DNA of 37,222 bases, from positions 1 through 37,222 of the IMG/VR virus record IMGVR_UViG_3300048834_000889; one strand, written 5' to 3'. The notes beneath the pieces are model-generated. The model ran no database searches and was not told the origin of the DNA. It was given only the letters and a program-made list of their open reading frames with translations. This stretch comes from a virus. The translations under genes and the position numbers were made by a program. Shown one piece after another: positions 13,587 through 22,429 of the stretch; positions within the stretch are counted from its first letter, which is position 1, and each line of letters begins with the position of its first letter.

Positions 13587-15877
13587 CAGCCGAAGACCGC
13601 CGCCGTATACGAGAGCTCCAGGTCGTAGTCGTTGCCGTCCGCTTTGGCCGCGAGCTTGAGATCGTGCGTGCCCGGCGTCAGCCACAGCCACCGCTCGGCC
13701 AGGCGCTCGGTGCCGTCCGCCTCCACGTCGTGCACCAGCAGGGCGCGTGGCGGCACGCTCCGCAGCTCCACCCCGCCGCTATCCTCGATCCATGCGCGCT
13801 GCTGCGCCCCATCGATCACGAACGTCTCCCCGGCGGCAAGGACGATGTAGCGCTGCGTGTCGTCCGGGTCGAACCGGAACCGCTGGTACGGGGGATCGCT
13901 GCTGGCCGTGTCGCGGTCGATATAGAGGGTCCGGTTGAGGAGGTACCCGCTCACCGGGGCCGTGGGGGTGCTGATCACGAGATTGCTGGCGTCCCACGTC
14001 ACGTCGAGCCGGTCGTTCGTCCGGGCCGTGGCCACCATGCCCCGCTTCTGCCGGATCACGTAGCGGCTGGTCGAATCCGGGGCGGTGGCGAACGAGGCGG
14101 TGAGATTGTTGGTGCCGTTGTCGGTGATGGGCGCTTCCTGCCCCGCCCCGGTGCCGGAGATGATCCGCACCGACGCCCCGATCCACTGGTCGGCAATCCA
14201 CTCTTTCGTGTTGTCGTTGAGCTGCGTGGTCGATCCGCTCGTCGCGGTGCCGTCGTCTCCGGCCCAGCGCTCCCCGATCTCGTCCTGCACCTGATTGCTG
14301 ATCGTGGTCGGGATCAGGCCGAGGTAGAGCTGGATCGTGTCGGCGGTCAGGGTCAGGGTCTGCTCCGAGCGGTTGGTCAACGTCGTCATCTGCGCCGTGT
14401 CGGTGTACTCGTGAATGAAGCCGAGCGCCCCACCCGCTTCCCGGCTGCCCACCACGAAGGTCGCCATCCCGTTCGGGTTCTTGAGCTGGTAGGTGAAGCG
14501 AAGCCCGGTGATCGGGAACGGCATCGTCAGGCTGACCCCGTCCGCGCCGTTGTCGAGCACCGACGAGCCGCCGGGGAAGGAGCGGTCCGCATCGAGAATG
14601 GCGAAATAGTCCACCGTCCCCACGTTGACCGCCGTCCAGTCCGCCTGGTTCTTCACATCGTCGTTGTCGATGGAGAGGTACGGCGCCCACGCGCCCGGCA
14701 CATCGAACCGCGCGTCGCCCGGTTTCTTCTGCCCCTGGTTGATCCACCACAGGCCACGGCGCGAGTCGTTGCGCTCCGTTTGCCGCACCGGGTAGACCCA
14801 TTTGCCGTTACTGCTCATGATCAGGAGTACGCTCTCGCCGCCGGCCACCGCCCCCGGAAAGGCCGCGGTGGTCAGGCCGCCCGCCGTGCTGGCCGTGATC
14901 TCCCGCTCGACCCCGGCCTGGGTGCCGGTCAGGGCGCGCATGACGCCGCCGCGCCACTGGTTGGTTTCCCAGGAGACGCCGCTGATGCTGTGCACGGTGG
15001 TGGCGCCCGGCCCCGCCACGACCGTCCGCACCTCGTATTGCGTGTCGAAGGCCGGCTGCGTGTAGGAATTGAACGCCGTTCCCGGCATCAGGTAGGTATC
15101 GGAGAGGAGCAGCGTGTAGTCGGCGGTCTCGCCCGGTGGCAGGTGATCGACCACGAGCCAGACGTAGGCGATGTTGCGCCCGTACTGGTTGATCAGCTGC
15201 ATCCGCTGCCGCACCCCGTCTTTGAGCAGCGCGAAGTAGAACGACGGATGCGCCAGCCCATCGTAGGTGTTGCCGAGATTGACCCGCACCGGGAAGTTGA
15301 CCAGCGGCTGCGTGCCGTTGTTGGTGATCGAGAAGGTCCGGACCATCACCTGCTGGTCCGCCGCCGTCGGCGTCAGGCGCACCGTCCCGTGCACCGGCGC
15401 GTCCCCGGCGATGAGCAGATCGTTGTACCCGCTGTAGCTCCCCTTGGCCACGCTCACCGGCGCGACGGTGGTTTCCGCGAGCGCCCGCCAGAGCGGATCG
15501 GTGGTCAGGAAGGTGACGGCGATCATGTTGACGTCGGTGGTGAGCGCCCCCGGCGTGGTGACGATCGCCTCGCACGTCACCAGCGTGCCGTCGTTCTGCT
15601 TCGCCACGAGCGGCCCCGGCTCGGGATCGAGCGGGTTGATCCGCCCCAGCAGAAAAAACCAGGCCTGCTGAAAGGTCAGCGGCCCGCCCGGTCCGTAGGT
15701 GAGCCGCGCCGGGATCGGTCGGGGATCGACCCGCAGTCCCGTCAGTTCCCCCGCCTCGTTCATCCGGCCCGCGATCGACGGGATCACGCCCCATTGCCCC
15801 TGCGCCCCCTCACGCGGGATGCTGGCCGAAAAGCCGTTCGTCTGAAAATCAAATCCCCGGAAGCTCACGAGCTCCAC
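13586..15877 (-). CDS. Large distal-tail (Dit)-like structural protein
   Basis: The GTG at 15877 has GGAGG 8 bp upstream and lies 2 bp after the tape measure stop. The N-terminal ~140 residues resemble a distal tail protein (VSFRGFDF start, later FLTTDPLWR). At 763 aa it is far longer than a minimal Dit. The extra length is beta-rich with two copies of a W-x-G-x-V...G-x-x-x-G module (about residues 312-340 and 562-590). A C-terminal domain with LWLTPGTHDLKLAA follows. Added domains in Dit proteins often bind host carbohydrate. Role: tail tip, receptor contact. Confidence 0.72.
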   Translation of the reverse strand: MELVSFRGFDFQTNGFSASIPREGAQGQWGVIPSIAGRMNEAGELTGLRVDPRPIPARLTYGPGGPLTFQQAWFFLLGRINPLDPEPGPLVAKQNDGTLVTCEAIVTTPGALTTDVNMIAVTFLTTDPLWRALAETTVAPVSVAKGSYSGYNDLLIAGDAPVHGTVRLTPTAADQQVMVRTFSITNNGTQPLVNFPVRVNLGNTYDGLAHPSFYFALLKDGVRQRMQLINQYGRNIAYVWLVVDHLPPGETADYTLLLSDTYLMPGTAFNSYTQPAFDTQYEVRTVVAGPGATTVHSISGVSWETNQWRGGVMRALTGTQAGVEREITASTAGGLTTAAFPGAVAGGESVLLIMSSNGKWVYPVRQTERNDSRRGLWWINQGQKKPGDARFDVPGAWAPYLSIDNDDVKNQADWTAVNVGTVDYFAILDADRSFPGGSSVLDNGADGVSLTMPFPITGLRFTYQLKNPNGMATFVVGSREAGGALGFIHEYTDTAQMTTLTNRSEQTLTLTADTIQLYLGLIPTTISNQVQDEIGERWAGDDGTATSGSTTQLNDNTKEWIADQWIGASVRIISGTGAGQEAPITDNGTNNLTASFATAPDSTSRYVIRQKRGMVATARTNDRLDVTWDASNLVISTPTAPVSGYLLNRTLYIDRDTASSDPPYQRFRFDPDDTQRYIVLAAGETFVIDGAQQRAWIEDSGGVELRSVPPRALLVHDVEADGTERLAERWLWLTPGTHDLKLAAKADGNDYDLELSYTAAVFG

Positions 15878-15879
15878 AA

Positions 15880-18294
15880 TCAGTACCTCCGTGCGTCGGC
15901 CAGCCCTCGTCGCCGCATGGCGAACGACGAGGCGTCATAGGTGATCTGCTGCGTGACCGGCCCGTAATAGGCAACGGTGCCGCCGCCGCCAGTGGCCCGG
16001 GCGGCGTTGTCCATCAGCGCGGCCGTCGCCGGCGCCGGCAGCACCTGCGCGCCCGGCTCGACCAGGTAAATCCCGGGGTGCGGCACGATCGCCGCCGTCC
16101 CGTCGCGAAACTGGAGCAACTCGCCGCCGGCTTCAGCGAGCGAGGCCATAACGAGCCCGCCGTTGGCGTACCCGATCGGGCCGCCGTCGCGGTTACCGCC
16201 GCCGATAGCGCTACCGGGCGGCGCTCCCCCGGTGTAGGTCGTGCTGACGACAACGGCCGCGTACGTCGTGGCCGGAATCGAGTTGAGCCCGCTGATCACA
16301 TCGCTGATCACGCCGGAGGCGTTGTCGGTCGCGGTGATGGTCGTGTTGTGGCTGTCGGGGATGCCGTTGACCGCGCCGGTCAGGTTGTCCACGTCCACCT
16401 GCGTCGCGGCGGCGTTGCTGCTCGTGTCGATCGGCGGCGTGCCGCCGATCGCGAGGGTCAGCGCGTCGATGCTCGCCTTCAGCGCATCGACCGATTCGGT
16501 GACGCTGGTGGCGTTCGGGAAGTTGACGACAACCTCGCCTTCGGCCCCTTCCGAGATCAGCCCCATGTCGAGCAGCATCTGCTTCATCACCGGATCCGCG
16601 TTGGCCGCGGCCGTGATGATCTTGGTGGCGGTCGCCTCGCCGGTTTCGCCCAGCGCCCCGGATGCCGCGTCGGCGGCCAGGTACGCCAGTTCCATCGCCT
16701 TCGCGCTCTGCGAGGCGTCCATGAACCCGAGCGCGGCGATCTGCTGCTCGTCCGAGAGCTCGCCGAGACCTTCGATGTATTGCCGCTGCTGTTCGGTCAG
16801 TTCCGCCATCAGCGGCAGGTGCTTGGCCTGAATCGCCAGAATCTCATCCTGGATGGCCGCGTTGTCTTCCTGGATGCTGGTGCTGGCCGCCACCCCGGCG
16901 CTGTACTCCTCAAGCGAAATGAGCTGGCTCTCGTAGAGCTCGCCGAGCACCGATAGCCCGTCGCTGGCATCGGTCAGCCCCTTCGCCCAATCAGCCACCG
17001 CCTGTGACGACGCGGCGAGGCGGTTTGTCCCACCGATCAGGACGTTGAAGGTGTTCTCCAGCGCCGGCTGGTCGAGGTTCACGGCGACATCGAGCGCGAG
17101 CGAGTCGAGCCCGGCCGCCTGCAACCTCTCAGCGACGGTGTTGAGCAAGCCCACATTGACCGCTGCGTCGTACGCGGCTTGGGCATACTGCGCCATTGCG
17201 TCGGCGGCGAGGGCGTTCGCGACATAGTTGGAATAGAGATGATCCGTCATCCAGACGAGTTGCTCGTTGAACTCCTCGGTGGAGATCGTGCCATTCTGAA
17301 GCCCCGTGATGAGTTCCCCAAGGCGCTGCCGGACCTCGTCCTGTCCCGGCCCGGTGTACCGCAGCAGCTCGTTGTACATGGCCTGCGAATCGGCCAGGCT
17401 GGTCAGCGATCCGGTCAGATCGAGATTGCCGTCCACCAGGTCATTGGTCGACAGCCCGTACTTGCCCGTGAGCGCGATCGCTTCGGCCATCGCCTCGTTG
17501 TACGAGCTGATGCCCGGCACCGCCCCGCTGGCGAAATCGCCGGCCGGATTGCCCCCCTGGAACACCGCCTGCAGTTCCGCGAGCCGCGCGAAGTCGGTGA
17601 CCATATCGTTGATGGCCGACCCGCCCGCGAAGAGTGACACCGCCTGCGCCGCGTCTTCGATGCCGGCCGCCGTTTTGAGGATCTCGGTGTTGAACTTGGC
17701 GGCGTTGGCCCGGGTATCGTCCAGCCGGTCCGACAGCCCGTCACCGCCGCCGAGCAGGTCAGCCAGCCAGCTCACCGCCCCGGTGACGGCGTTGATGGCG
17801 AGCCCCATGACCGCCGGGCCGATCACCAGCGCCGCGCCGATCGCCGCCGCGCGCAGCGCCAGCATCCCGACCGCCGCCTTATCGACCGCCGAGCCGGTGT
17901 TTTCCGCTTCCGTGATGATGTCGCCAAGCCCTTGAACGATGTCACCGGCCGCGCCGGGAATCTTCTCGCCCGCGAGCCCGATCGCCTCGCCAAGCCCGCT
18001 CGCGCCGGCGCCCGCCTCCTCGAGCGGTCGCGTGGCGTCCCGGGCCGCTTTCCCCACGTCATCGAGCGCAGCGGGCAGCGGCCGGATCGCCACCGCCGCG
18101 CCATCGACCGCCGGACCGAGCGGCGCGACGGCATTGACGGCCTCATCGACGGCGGGGCCGAGCCGCTCGGCGCCTTTCCCCGCCTTGTCGAGCGCCGGGC
18201 CGAGCTTGTCGGCGGCATCGACCACGTTCTCGAAGGCGGTGCTGGCGTTGTCCGTCGCGACGATCGTGATTTTGATATCGTTAGATGCAGACAT
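15880..18294 (-). CDS. Tail tape measure protein
   Basis: The 804-aa protein sets tail length and helps DNA entry. The ATG at 18294 has AAGGTG with 6-bp spacing; a GTG at 18303 is less likely. The N-terminal ~130 residues are Ala/Gly-rich helical repeats. A hydrophobic region at about 145-190 may insert in membranes. Long helices follow, and the C-terminal ~130 residues are Gly/Ser/Thr-rich, ending basic. At about 0.15 nm per residue this predicts a tail near 120 nm. Its position after the tail-assembly chaperone and before Dit is canonical. Confidence 0.92.
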   Translation of the reverse strand: MSASNDIKITIVATDNASTAFENVVDAADKLGPALDKAGKGAERLGPAVDEAVNAVAPLGPAVDGAAVAIRPLPAALDDVGKAARDATRPLEEAGAGASGLGEAIGLAGEKIPGAAGDIVQGLGDIITEAENTGSAVDKAAVGMLALRAAAIGAALVIGPAVMGLAINAVTGAVSWLADLLGGGDGLSDRLDDTRANAAKFNTEILKTAAGIEDAAQAVSLFAGGSAINDMVTDFARLAELQAVFQGGNPAGDFASGAVPGISSYNEAMAEAIALTGKYGLSTNDLVDGNLDLTGSLTSLADSQAMYNELLRYTGPGQDEVRQRLGELITGLQNGTISTEEFNEQLVWMTDHLYSNYVANALAADAMAQYAQAAYDAAVNVGLLNTVAERLQAAGLDSLALDVAVNLDQPALENTFNVLIGGTNRLAASSQAVADWAKGLTDASDGLSVLGELYESQLISLEEYSAGVAASTSIQEDNAAIQDEILAIQAKHLPLMAELTEQQRQYIEGLGELSDEQQIAALGFMDASQSAKAMELAYLAADAASGALGETGEATATKIITAAANADPVMKQMLLDMGLISEGAEGEVVVNFPNATSVTESVDALKASIDALTLAIGGTPPIDTSSNAAATQVDVDNLTGAVNGIPDSHNTTITATDNASGVISDVISGLNSIPATTYAAVVVSTTYTGGAPPGSAIGGGNRDGGPIGYANGGLVMASLAEAGGELLQFRDGTAAIVPHPGIYLVEPGAQVLPAPATAALMDNAARATGGGGTVAYYGPVTQQITYDASSFAMRRRGLADARRY

Positions 18295-18329
18295 GCGCCC
18301 CACCTTCGTGCCACTCGGGAGAGCGCCAC

Positions 18330-18668
18330 ATGATCAAGCCGCTGCTGGTCATCACCGGGATCCTTTGGGCGATTACCGCCCTCGCCGCGAACGTCTTCTG
18401 GGCGACCGTGCTGGCGATCAACGTCTTTGTCATCGGTCTCTTGGTTATCATTGCCCTCAACGTTCAGGCGCAGCGGGAAGCGGTTGCCCCGTCCGCCCGG
18501 TCGAGCTTCGATTCCGATGCCGATCCCGACGCCGATCTGTTCGAGGAGTTCGATGACCCATACGCCGAAGGGCTGGTCGACGATGCGTCGCCCACAACCG
18601 AGCCGGCATCCCGGCCCGATCCCTCCATTCGCGTGAATCCGCGCCGCAAGGCCCGTTCATCCGCCTGA
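18330..18668 (+). CDS. Plus-strand membrane protein inside the tail operon
   Basis: The ATG at 18330 has GGGAGAG 6 bp upstream. The 112-aa product has two adjacent transmembrane helices (about residues 4-22 and 25-44). An acidic, low-complexity cytoplasmic tail (DSDADPDADLFEEFDD) and a basic C-terminus follow. It runs opposite to every neighbour. It starts 35 bp from the tape measure start and ends 4 bp from the frameshift-extended chaperone stop, so it fills the gap exactly. No minus-strand frame here is convincing. It may be a lysogeny-expressed cargo gene such as an exclusion factor (inference). Confidence 0.6.
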   Translation: MIKPLLVITGILWAITALAANVFWATVLAINVFVIGLLVIIALNVQAQREAVAPSARSSFDSDADPDADLFEEFDDPYAEGLVDDASPTTEPASRPDPSIRVNPRRKARSSA

Positions 18669-18672
18669 TCGC

Positions 18673-19277
18673 CTATCCCGGTGCTGCGCTGGCTCGCGCT
18701 TCGTCTCGCGCCCGCGCCTTCGCGTCCTCGATGACATTCCGCAGCTCCAGCGCTTCGGTCCAGCGTTCGGCGTCGGTGACCGCGTACTCGTCCGGCCGCA
18801 TCGGGGAGAAGTCGAACCAGGTGATCAGGTCGTAGCCCTCCGGTTTTTCCACCCGCTCCCCGGCGGTCGGCAGGTTCAGCTCGGCGCGGGCTCGCCAGAG
18901 GGCGTAGTGCCGGAAGGCGTCGATCCTTTTGGGCGCTCCGCTTCATCTCCCAGATGCACGCGCTTGAGCTTGATGGCCAGGAACATGGTGATCATCGGCT
19001 CGACCAGCCGCAGCACGTCCGGCCCCGCCTCGGCCGGTGGCGGCAACGGCTCGTACGCGCCGGTCTCGGCGTTGCGGCCCATCGCGTTCCAGGCCACCAC
19101 GTACGGCGCGATCACCTGAAACAGCTGTCCGTAGGACGCGCTCCCGTCGAGCGGGATGGCGTCGATCTCGGCGAAGGAGAGGCTGGTGATGATCGTGGCC
19201 CGGAACGGCTCCGACCCCTCCGGCACCTCCCAGTCCGCCACCACGTCCTTAGTTCGTCGAGGGATGTATCCGCTCAT
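18673..19277 (-). CDS. Tail assembly chaperone, -1 frameshift product (gpGT-like)
   Basis: Frame 0 meets the slippery heptamer CCCAAAA at 18933-18927, positioned as C-CCA-AAA. Slipping back one base enters a frame with no stop for 84 codons. That frame encodes RIDAFRHYALWRARAEL onward and ends at TAG 18675-18673. The fusion would be 201 aa. The extension has normal protein composition and no start codon or ribosome-binding site of its own. This gene order and mechanism match the lambda gpG/gpGT pair and most siphoviruses. The fusion recruits tape measure protein and tail tube subunits. Confidence 0.85.
18876..19277 (-). CDS. Tail assembly chaperone, frame-0 product (gpG-like)
   Basis: The ATG at 19277 has GGAG 6 bp upstream; the longer frame to 19463 is rejected. 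The 133-aa product has an N-terminal RRTKDVVADWEVPEG segment, a predicted alpha/beta core, and after the slippery codons CCA-AAA (residues 116-117) a short Gly/Ser/Pro/Thr-rich tail. It lies between the tail tube and tape measure genes. It is made in excess over the frameshift form to coat the tape measure before tube assembly. Confidence 0.85.
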   Translation of the reverse strand: MSGYIPRRTKDVVADWEVPEGSEPFRATIITSLSFAEIDAIPLDGSASYGQLFQVIAPYVVAWNAMGRNAETGAYEPLPPPAEAGPDVLRLVEPMITMFLAIKLKRVHLGDEAERPKGSTPSGTTPSGEPAPS

Positions 19278-19350
19278 GCGTGCTCCGTTGTCTCGGTGAA
19301 CGCGAGGAGAGATGTGGTGCTTGGACGCGGCATCTCCCCCAGCGAATCGC

Positions 19351-20583
19351 TTACGGTAGGGCCGCCATCGGCACCAGGCTGGAGAAGAGCACCGGGTAGC
19401 CGAGCACGGTGTCGACGAAGCCGGTGAAGGCGAACGTCGCCGTGATGTTGCTGCCCCGCTCATCCTTGGTCACCTGCGCCCAGTAGGCGGCCGGGATGTC
19501 GATGCGCGCCCGCTTCCTGGTGAGCGGGCTGGCGTTGATCTGCGAGCCGGTCTGCTCGATCCGGATCTTGCGCATCGTGCCGCTGGCGAACCGCTGGTAC
19601 TCACGGGGATCATCGAACTCAAGCCGCACCTGCCCGGTCACCTTGGCTTTCCCCACCCCCACCTTGCTCGACAGCCGGTCGACATCGGGGCCGAACCGCT
19701 TGCCGGAGAGGTTGTTCTGGTACGTCACGCTCCAGCTGATCCACTTGGGATGCGGCGTAGCGCCGAGCGTGCCGCCCGGCTCGTCGATCGCCACGATCGT
19801 GCCCGGCGCCGGGATCAGCTCCCGCGTCCGGTCCGTGATGCCGGCGGTGAAGACGCCGCTGATCTCGAACTCGTTGCCGTTGGCCACGGCGGCACTGAGC
19901 GTGGAGGCAAGGGTGAGCGTGTCGGCCGTGTTGCTCGCGATTTCGACGGCGTTGCCCGCCGCCGGGCCGGTGCGGATGAAGACGTAGCCGCCCTGCCACT
20001 GGTTGACGGTCCAGGCCGCGCCGGTCCGGACCACGGTCGTCGTGCTGCCGCCGGTGGCCGTGCCGCTATACCCGGGAATCGGGCCGCTGTACCGGGCCCA
20101 GAGATTGCTGGCCCATTTCCAGACGCCCTGACTGTCATCGGCATCGGCGCTGATCGTGAACTGGTCGAAGATGACCATCTCGGCTTTTTCCGGGATGCCC
20201 GGGAAGCTGTGCTCGATGCTCATCACGTCGAGCCGGTCGCTGCTCGACGGGGTCGTGTAGCCGTAGAGGTAGCCCGGCACCGCATTGCCGTCGGACACCC
20301 CCGCCACCCCGCCCCGCACCCCGTAGCGCGGGTAGATGGCCAGATCCTCGAAGGCGAGACTGACGTTGTGGGTGCCGCCGGCAGTCCACGGCCCGTAGAC
20401 CGGGGTGTAATCGACGAAGCGGGTGCCGGCCCGGTCGTCACTCTCCGCCAGCTGCCGGGCACGGGTGATGATGGTGGAGCCGTAGAGCTTGAAGGTCGGC
20501 GCGACCGCCACATCGCGGAAGAGCTGCGTGCCGGCGTAGGCCCGCCGCAGGCTCGATTCGTTGGGAACGGTGTTCATCGGCAT
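19351..20583 (-). CDS. Major tail tube protein
   Basis: The 410-aa protein has an N-terminal region with repeated beta segments, typical of phage tube proteins. A central inserted module (about residues 197-245) carries QWQGGYVFIRTGPAAGNAVEI, related to modules in the Dit-like protein. The C-terminal half has RKIRIEQTGSQI and a final strand-rich region. GAGGAG is 9 bp before the first ATG. Its position just upstream of the tail-assembly chaperone fits. It polymerises as hexamers to form the non-contractile tube; the insert would decorate the outside (inference). Confidence 0.75.
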   Translation of the reverse strand: MPMNTVPNESSLRRAYAGTQLFRDVAVAPTFKLYGSTIITRARQLAESDDRAGTRFVDYTPVYGPWTAGGTHNVSLAFEDLAIYPRYGVRGGVAGVSDGNAVPGYLYGYTTPSSSDRLDVMSIEHSFPGIPEKAEMVIFDQFTISADADDSQGVWKWASNLWARYSGPIPGYSGTATGGSTTTVVRTGAAWTVNQWQGGYVFIRTGPAAGNAVEIASNTADTLTLASTLSAAVANGNEFEISGVFTAGITDRTRELIPAPGTIVAIDEPGGTLGATPHPKWISWSVTYQNNLSGKRFGPDVDRLSSKVGVGKAKVTGQVRLEFDDPREYQRFASGTMRKIRIEQTGSQINASPLTRKRARIDIPAAYWAQVTKDERGSNITATFAFTGFVDTVLGYPVLFSSLVPMAALP

Positions 20584-20589
20584 GGCGGC

Positions 20590-20856
20590 TTACTCCTCCT
20601 CGCCGCCGAACTGCGCGGCGACGGCCGCGGCATCGGCCACGGTGTAGAGCCCGGACGCCACCGCGTCGCGGAACTGCCCCGGCGTCAGATTCGCCAGGTC
20701 GTCCGCCGTCAGGTCACGCTGCGGCACCCCGGCGAGATAGCGGCCATCGCCGGCATCCGTGAACCGGAGCGCCGCCGTCGGCGCGTGCTGTTCCGGGGCG
20801 ACGCCCGGCGCGGCTGATTGGTCGGTCTTGTCCTGTTTGTTTGCCTTGTCCGGCAT
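20590..20856 (-). CDS. Hypothetical tail-region protein, 88 aa
   Basis: The ATG at 20856 has GGAGG 8 bp upstream; the frame to 20994 overlaps the tail terminator gene and is rejected. The N-terminus is charged and low-complexity. The C-terminal half has LTADDLANLTPGQF and an Ala-rich acidic end, resembling small head-tail or tail accessory proteins. Function unknown. Confidence 0.6.
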   Translation of the reverse strand: MPDKANKQDKTDQSAAPGVAPEQHAPTAALRFTDAGDGRYLAGVPQRDLTADDLANLTPGQFRDAVASGLYTVADAAAVAAQFGGEEE

Positions 20857-20882
20857 GGCATCGGCCTCCTCTCCCTCGCGGG

Positions 20883-21332
20883 TTATCCCCCGAAGGCCCG
20901 GTGGAACTTGACGGTGAAATAGACGGTGATCGCGGTGTACTGGTGCGCGGCATATTCGATTTCCTGCGACGGCTCGAACCGGGCCGGCTCGCACTTATGC
21001 ACCTGTCCCGACTGCCCGCCCACCCGCAGGTGATAGGCGTCGGTGCCGGGTGCGAAGTGGTCGATGATCGGCATGATCAGCGGCTCCAGCGCGTTGATCT
21101 CGGCGGCGAGCCGTCCCTGCGCGGCCACGCGCAGCTGGACCTGCATCTCCCCTTCCCAGATCGCCTCCCCGCCGAGCGCGGTGATGGTGAACGGGTTGGA
21201 GAAGACCAGCGCGGCCGGCGTTTCACTGAGCGATGACGGCGCCGGGTAGTGCGCCTGGCGCAGTCCCGCCGCCGCGATGGCCGGGGCACGCAGCTCGTTC
21301 GCCAGCCGGAACCCGATCGTGGGCAGGTCCAT
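20883..21332 (-). CDS. Tail terminator/completion protein
   Basis: This 149-aa protein lies between the HK97 gp10-like protein and the tube gene, the usual position of the protein that caps the tail and joins it to the head. It begins MDLPTIGFRLANELRAP, has alternating strands such as MQVQLRVAAQG, an IMPIIDHF helix, and ends in strand YTAITVYFTVKFHRAFGG. The length and alpha/beta pattern fit the gpU/gp9 type of tail terminator. Assignment is by position and composition. Confidence 0.65.
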   Translation of the reverse strand: MDLPTIGFRLANELRAPAIAAAGLRQAHYPAPSSLSETPAALVFSNPFTITALGGEAIWEGEMQVQLRVAAQGRLAAEINALEPLIMPIIDHFAPGTDAYHLRVGGQSGQVHKCEPARFEPSQEIEYAAHQYTAITVYFTVKFHRAFGG

Positions 21333-21335
21333 CGC

Positions 21336-21803
21336 CTACCCCTCGATCCGGTTGATGATCCGCTGCACCACCGCCCGGAACTCCGATTGCACCTGCGGCT
21401 CCAGCCACGCCCTCGTCCGCTTGAACACCCACTTGCCCGTGGTTCCGGGGTGGTTGACCCGGCGGCGGAAGAGCACCTTCTTGCCGATCGTGAACCGGAG
21501 CGCCTTGGCCCGCTTCGCCGTAATGACGTGCGGCGCGCTCCCCGCTTCCACGACCCGCGCGTAGGGCGCGTTCGAGCCGAAGGCGGCGGTCACGCTCCCG
21601 CCGGCGAAACTGGCCGTCGTGTGCGTGATCGATCGACGGTAGTGACCGGTCTTGGAGGGCGCGCTCCGCTTGGCGTATCCGGACCCGGCCATGGCCACGT
21701 TCTCGACGCCGCGCCCCATCTCGTCACGCACGATCTCCGGCGCCTGCCGGAGCCGCGCGGCGAACTGCTCGTAGCCCTCGAACTCCACCCGGATCTCGCT
21801 CAT
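21336..21803 (-). CDS. HK97 gp10-family neck/tail protein
   Basis: The ATG at 21803 overlaps the upstream stop as ATGA and has GAGAGGG upstream. The 155-aa protein has an N-terminal EGYEQFAARL helix, an APSKTGHYRRSITHT segment typical of the gp10 family, and a region with APYARVVEAGSAPHVI. A basic C-terminus follows. In HK97-like phages gp10 proteins sit at the head-tail junction. The order connector, gp10, terminator, tube is conserved. Confidence 0.82.
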   Translation of the reverse strand: MSEIRVEFEGYEQFAARLRQAPEIVRDEMGRGVENVAMAGSGYAKRSAPSKTGHYRRSITHTTASFAGGSVTAAFGSNAPYARVVEAGSAPHVITAKRAKALRFTIGKKVLFRRRVNHPGTTGKWVFKRTRAWLEPQVQSEFRAVVQRIINRIEG

Positions 21804-22426
21804 ACCACCAGCCCTCTCGTGGCCAGCCGGTGCCGGGCGAGAATCCGCGTGACCTGCGGATCGGACCACGGGTTGCGGATGGGCGCGACGGTGCCGTCCG
21901 GACCCACGAAGCCGGCCGGGCTCGCCTGCTCCTGCTTGATCCGCTCGGCGGTGATGTAGTTGACCGCCCAGACGATGTCGGCCGGGACCGTGCCCGGCGC
22001 ATCCGCCCAGGTGCCGGTGACGGTGACGACGCTCGACCCCGCCCACGACGCCCCGGAGGTCAGCCGCACGGCGGTGATGTCGCCGAAGCGGTCCCGGACC
22101 GCCACGGCCCAGCCAGTGGCCTCCAGCGCCGTGCCGCCGCTGACCACGCCGCCGGCGTCGCTGCCCCCCACGGTGATGGCCGTGATGGTGCGGGCAGGCA
22201 CGGGCAGGACGAGCACGCTGCTCAGACCGCCCACCGGATAGATCGTGCGCGTCACGCTCGGCGCGGGGTCGCTGCTCCAGCCCCGGCCCGTGCGGTCCTC
22301 CACCAGCGCCGAGACGGTCTGCTGCATCTCGTCAATCCGCGCCTCGAGCCCGGCCTGAAATCCCGCCGAGGGTTCGCCGGGGCCGAGCATCTGGACGATG
22401 GTGGGAACGTCGCCGTAGCCGGGCAT
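21800..22426 (-). CDS. Head-tail connector (gp6-like)
   Basis: The 208-aa protein has an N-terminal acidic helical part (GLEARIDEMQQTVSALVEDRTGR), a central beta insertion rich in Thr/Val/Gly (residues 58-150), and a C-terminal helix with VNYITAERIKQE. Connectors of the gp6/gp15 type have this helix-strand-helix arrangement. Its place between the capsid and gp10-like genes supports the call. Its last bases overlap the next start codon. Confidence 0.65.
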   Translation of the reverse strand: MPGYGDVPTIVQMLGPGEPSAGFQAGLEARIDEMQQTVSALVEDRTGRGWSSDPAPSVTRTIYPVGGLSSVLVLPVPARTITAITVGGSDAGGVVSGGTALEATGWAVAVRDRFGDITAVRLTSGASWAGSSVVTVTGTWADAPGTVPADIVWAVNYITAERIKQEQASPAGFVGPDGTVAPIRNPWSDPQVTRILARHRLATRGLVV

Positions 22427-22429
22427 CGG

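Noticed and set aside
13664-15940. Long plus-strand open frame of ~758 codons
   Set aside because: It is the antisense of the Dit-like tail gene. The product is Arg/His/Pro-rich without domain patterns, as expected from GC-rich antisense frames.
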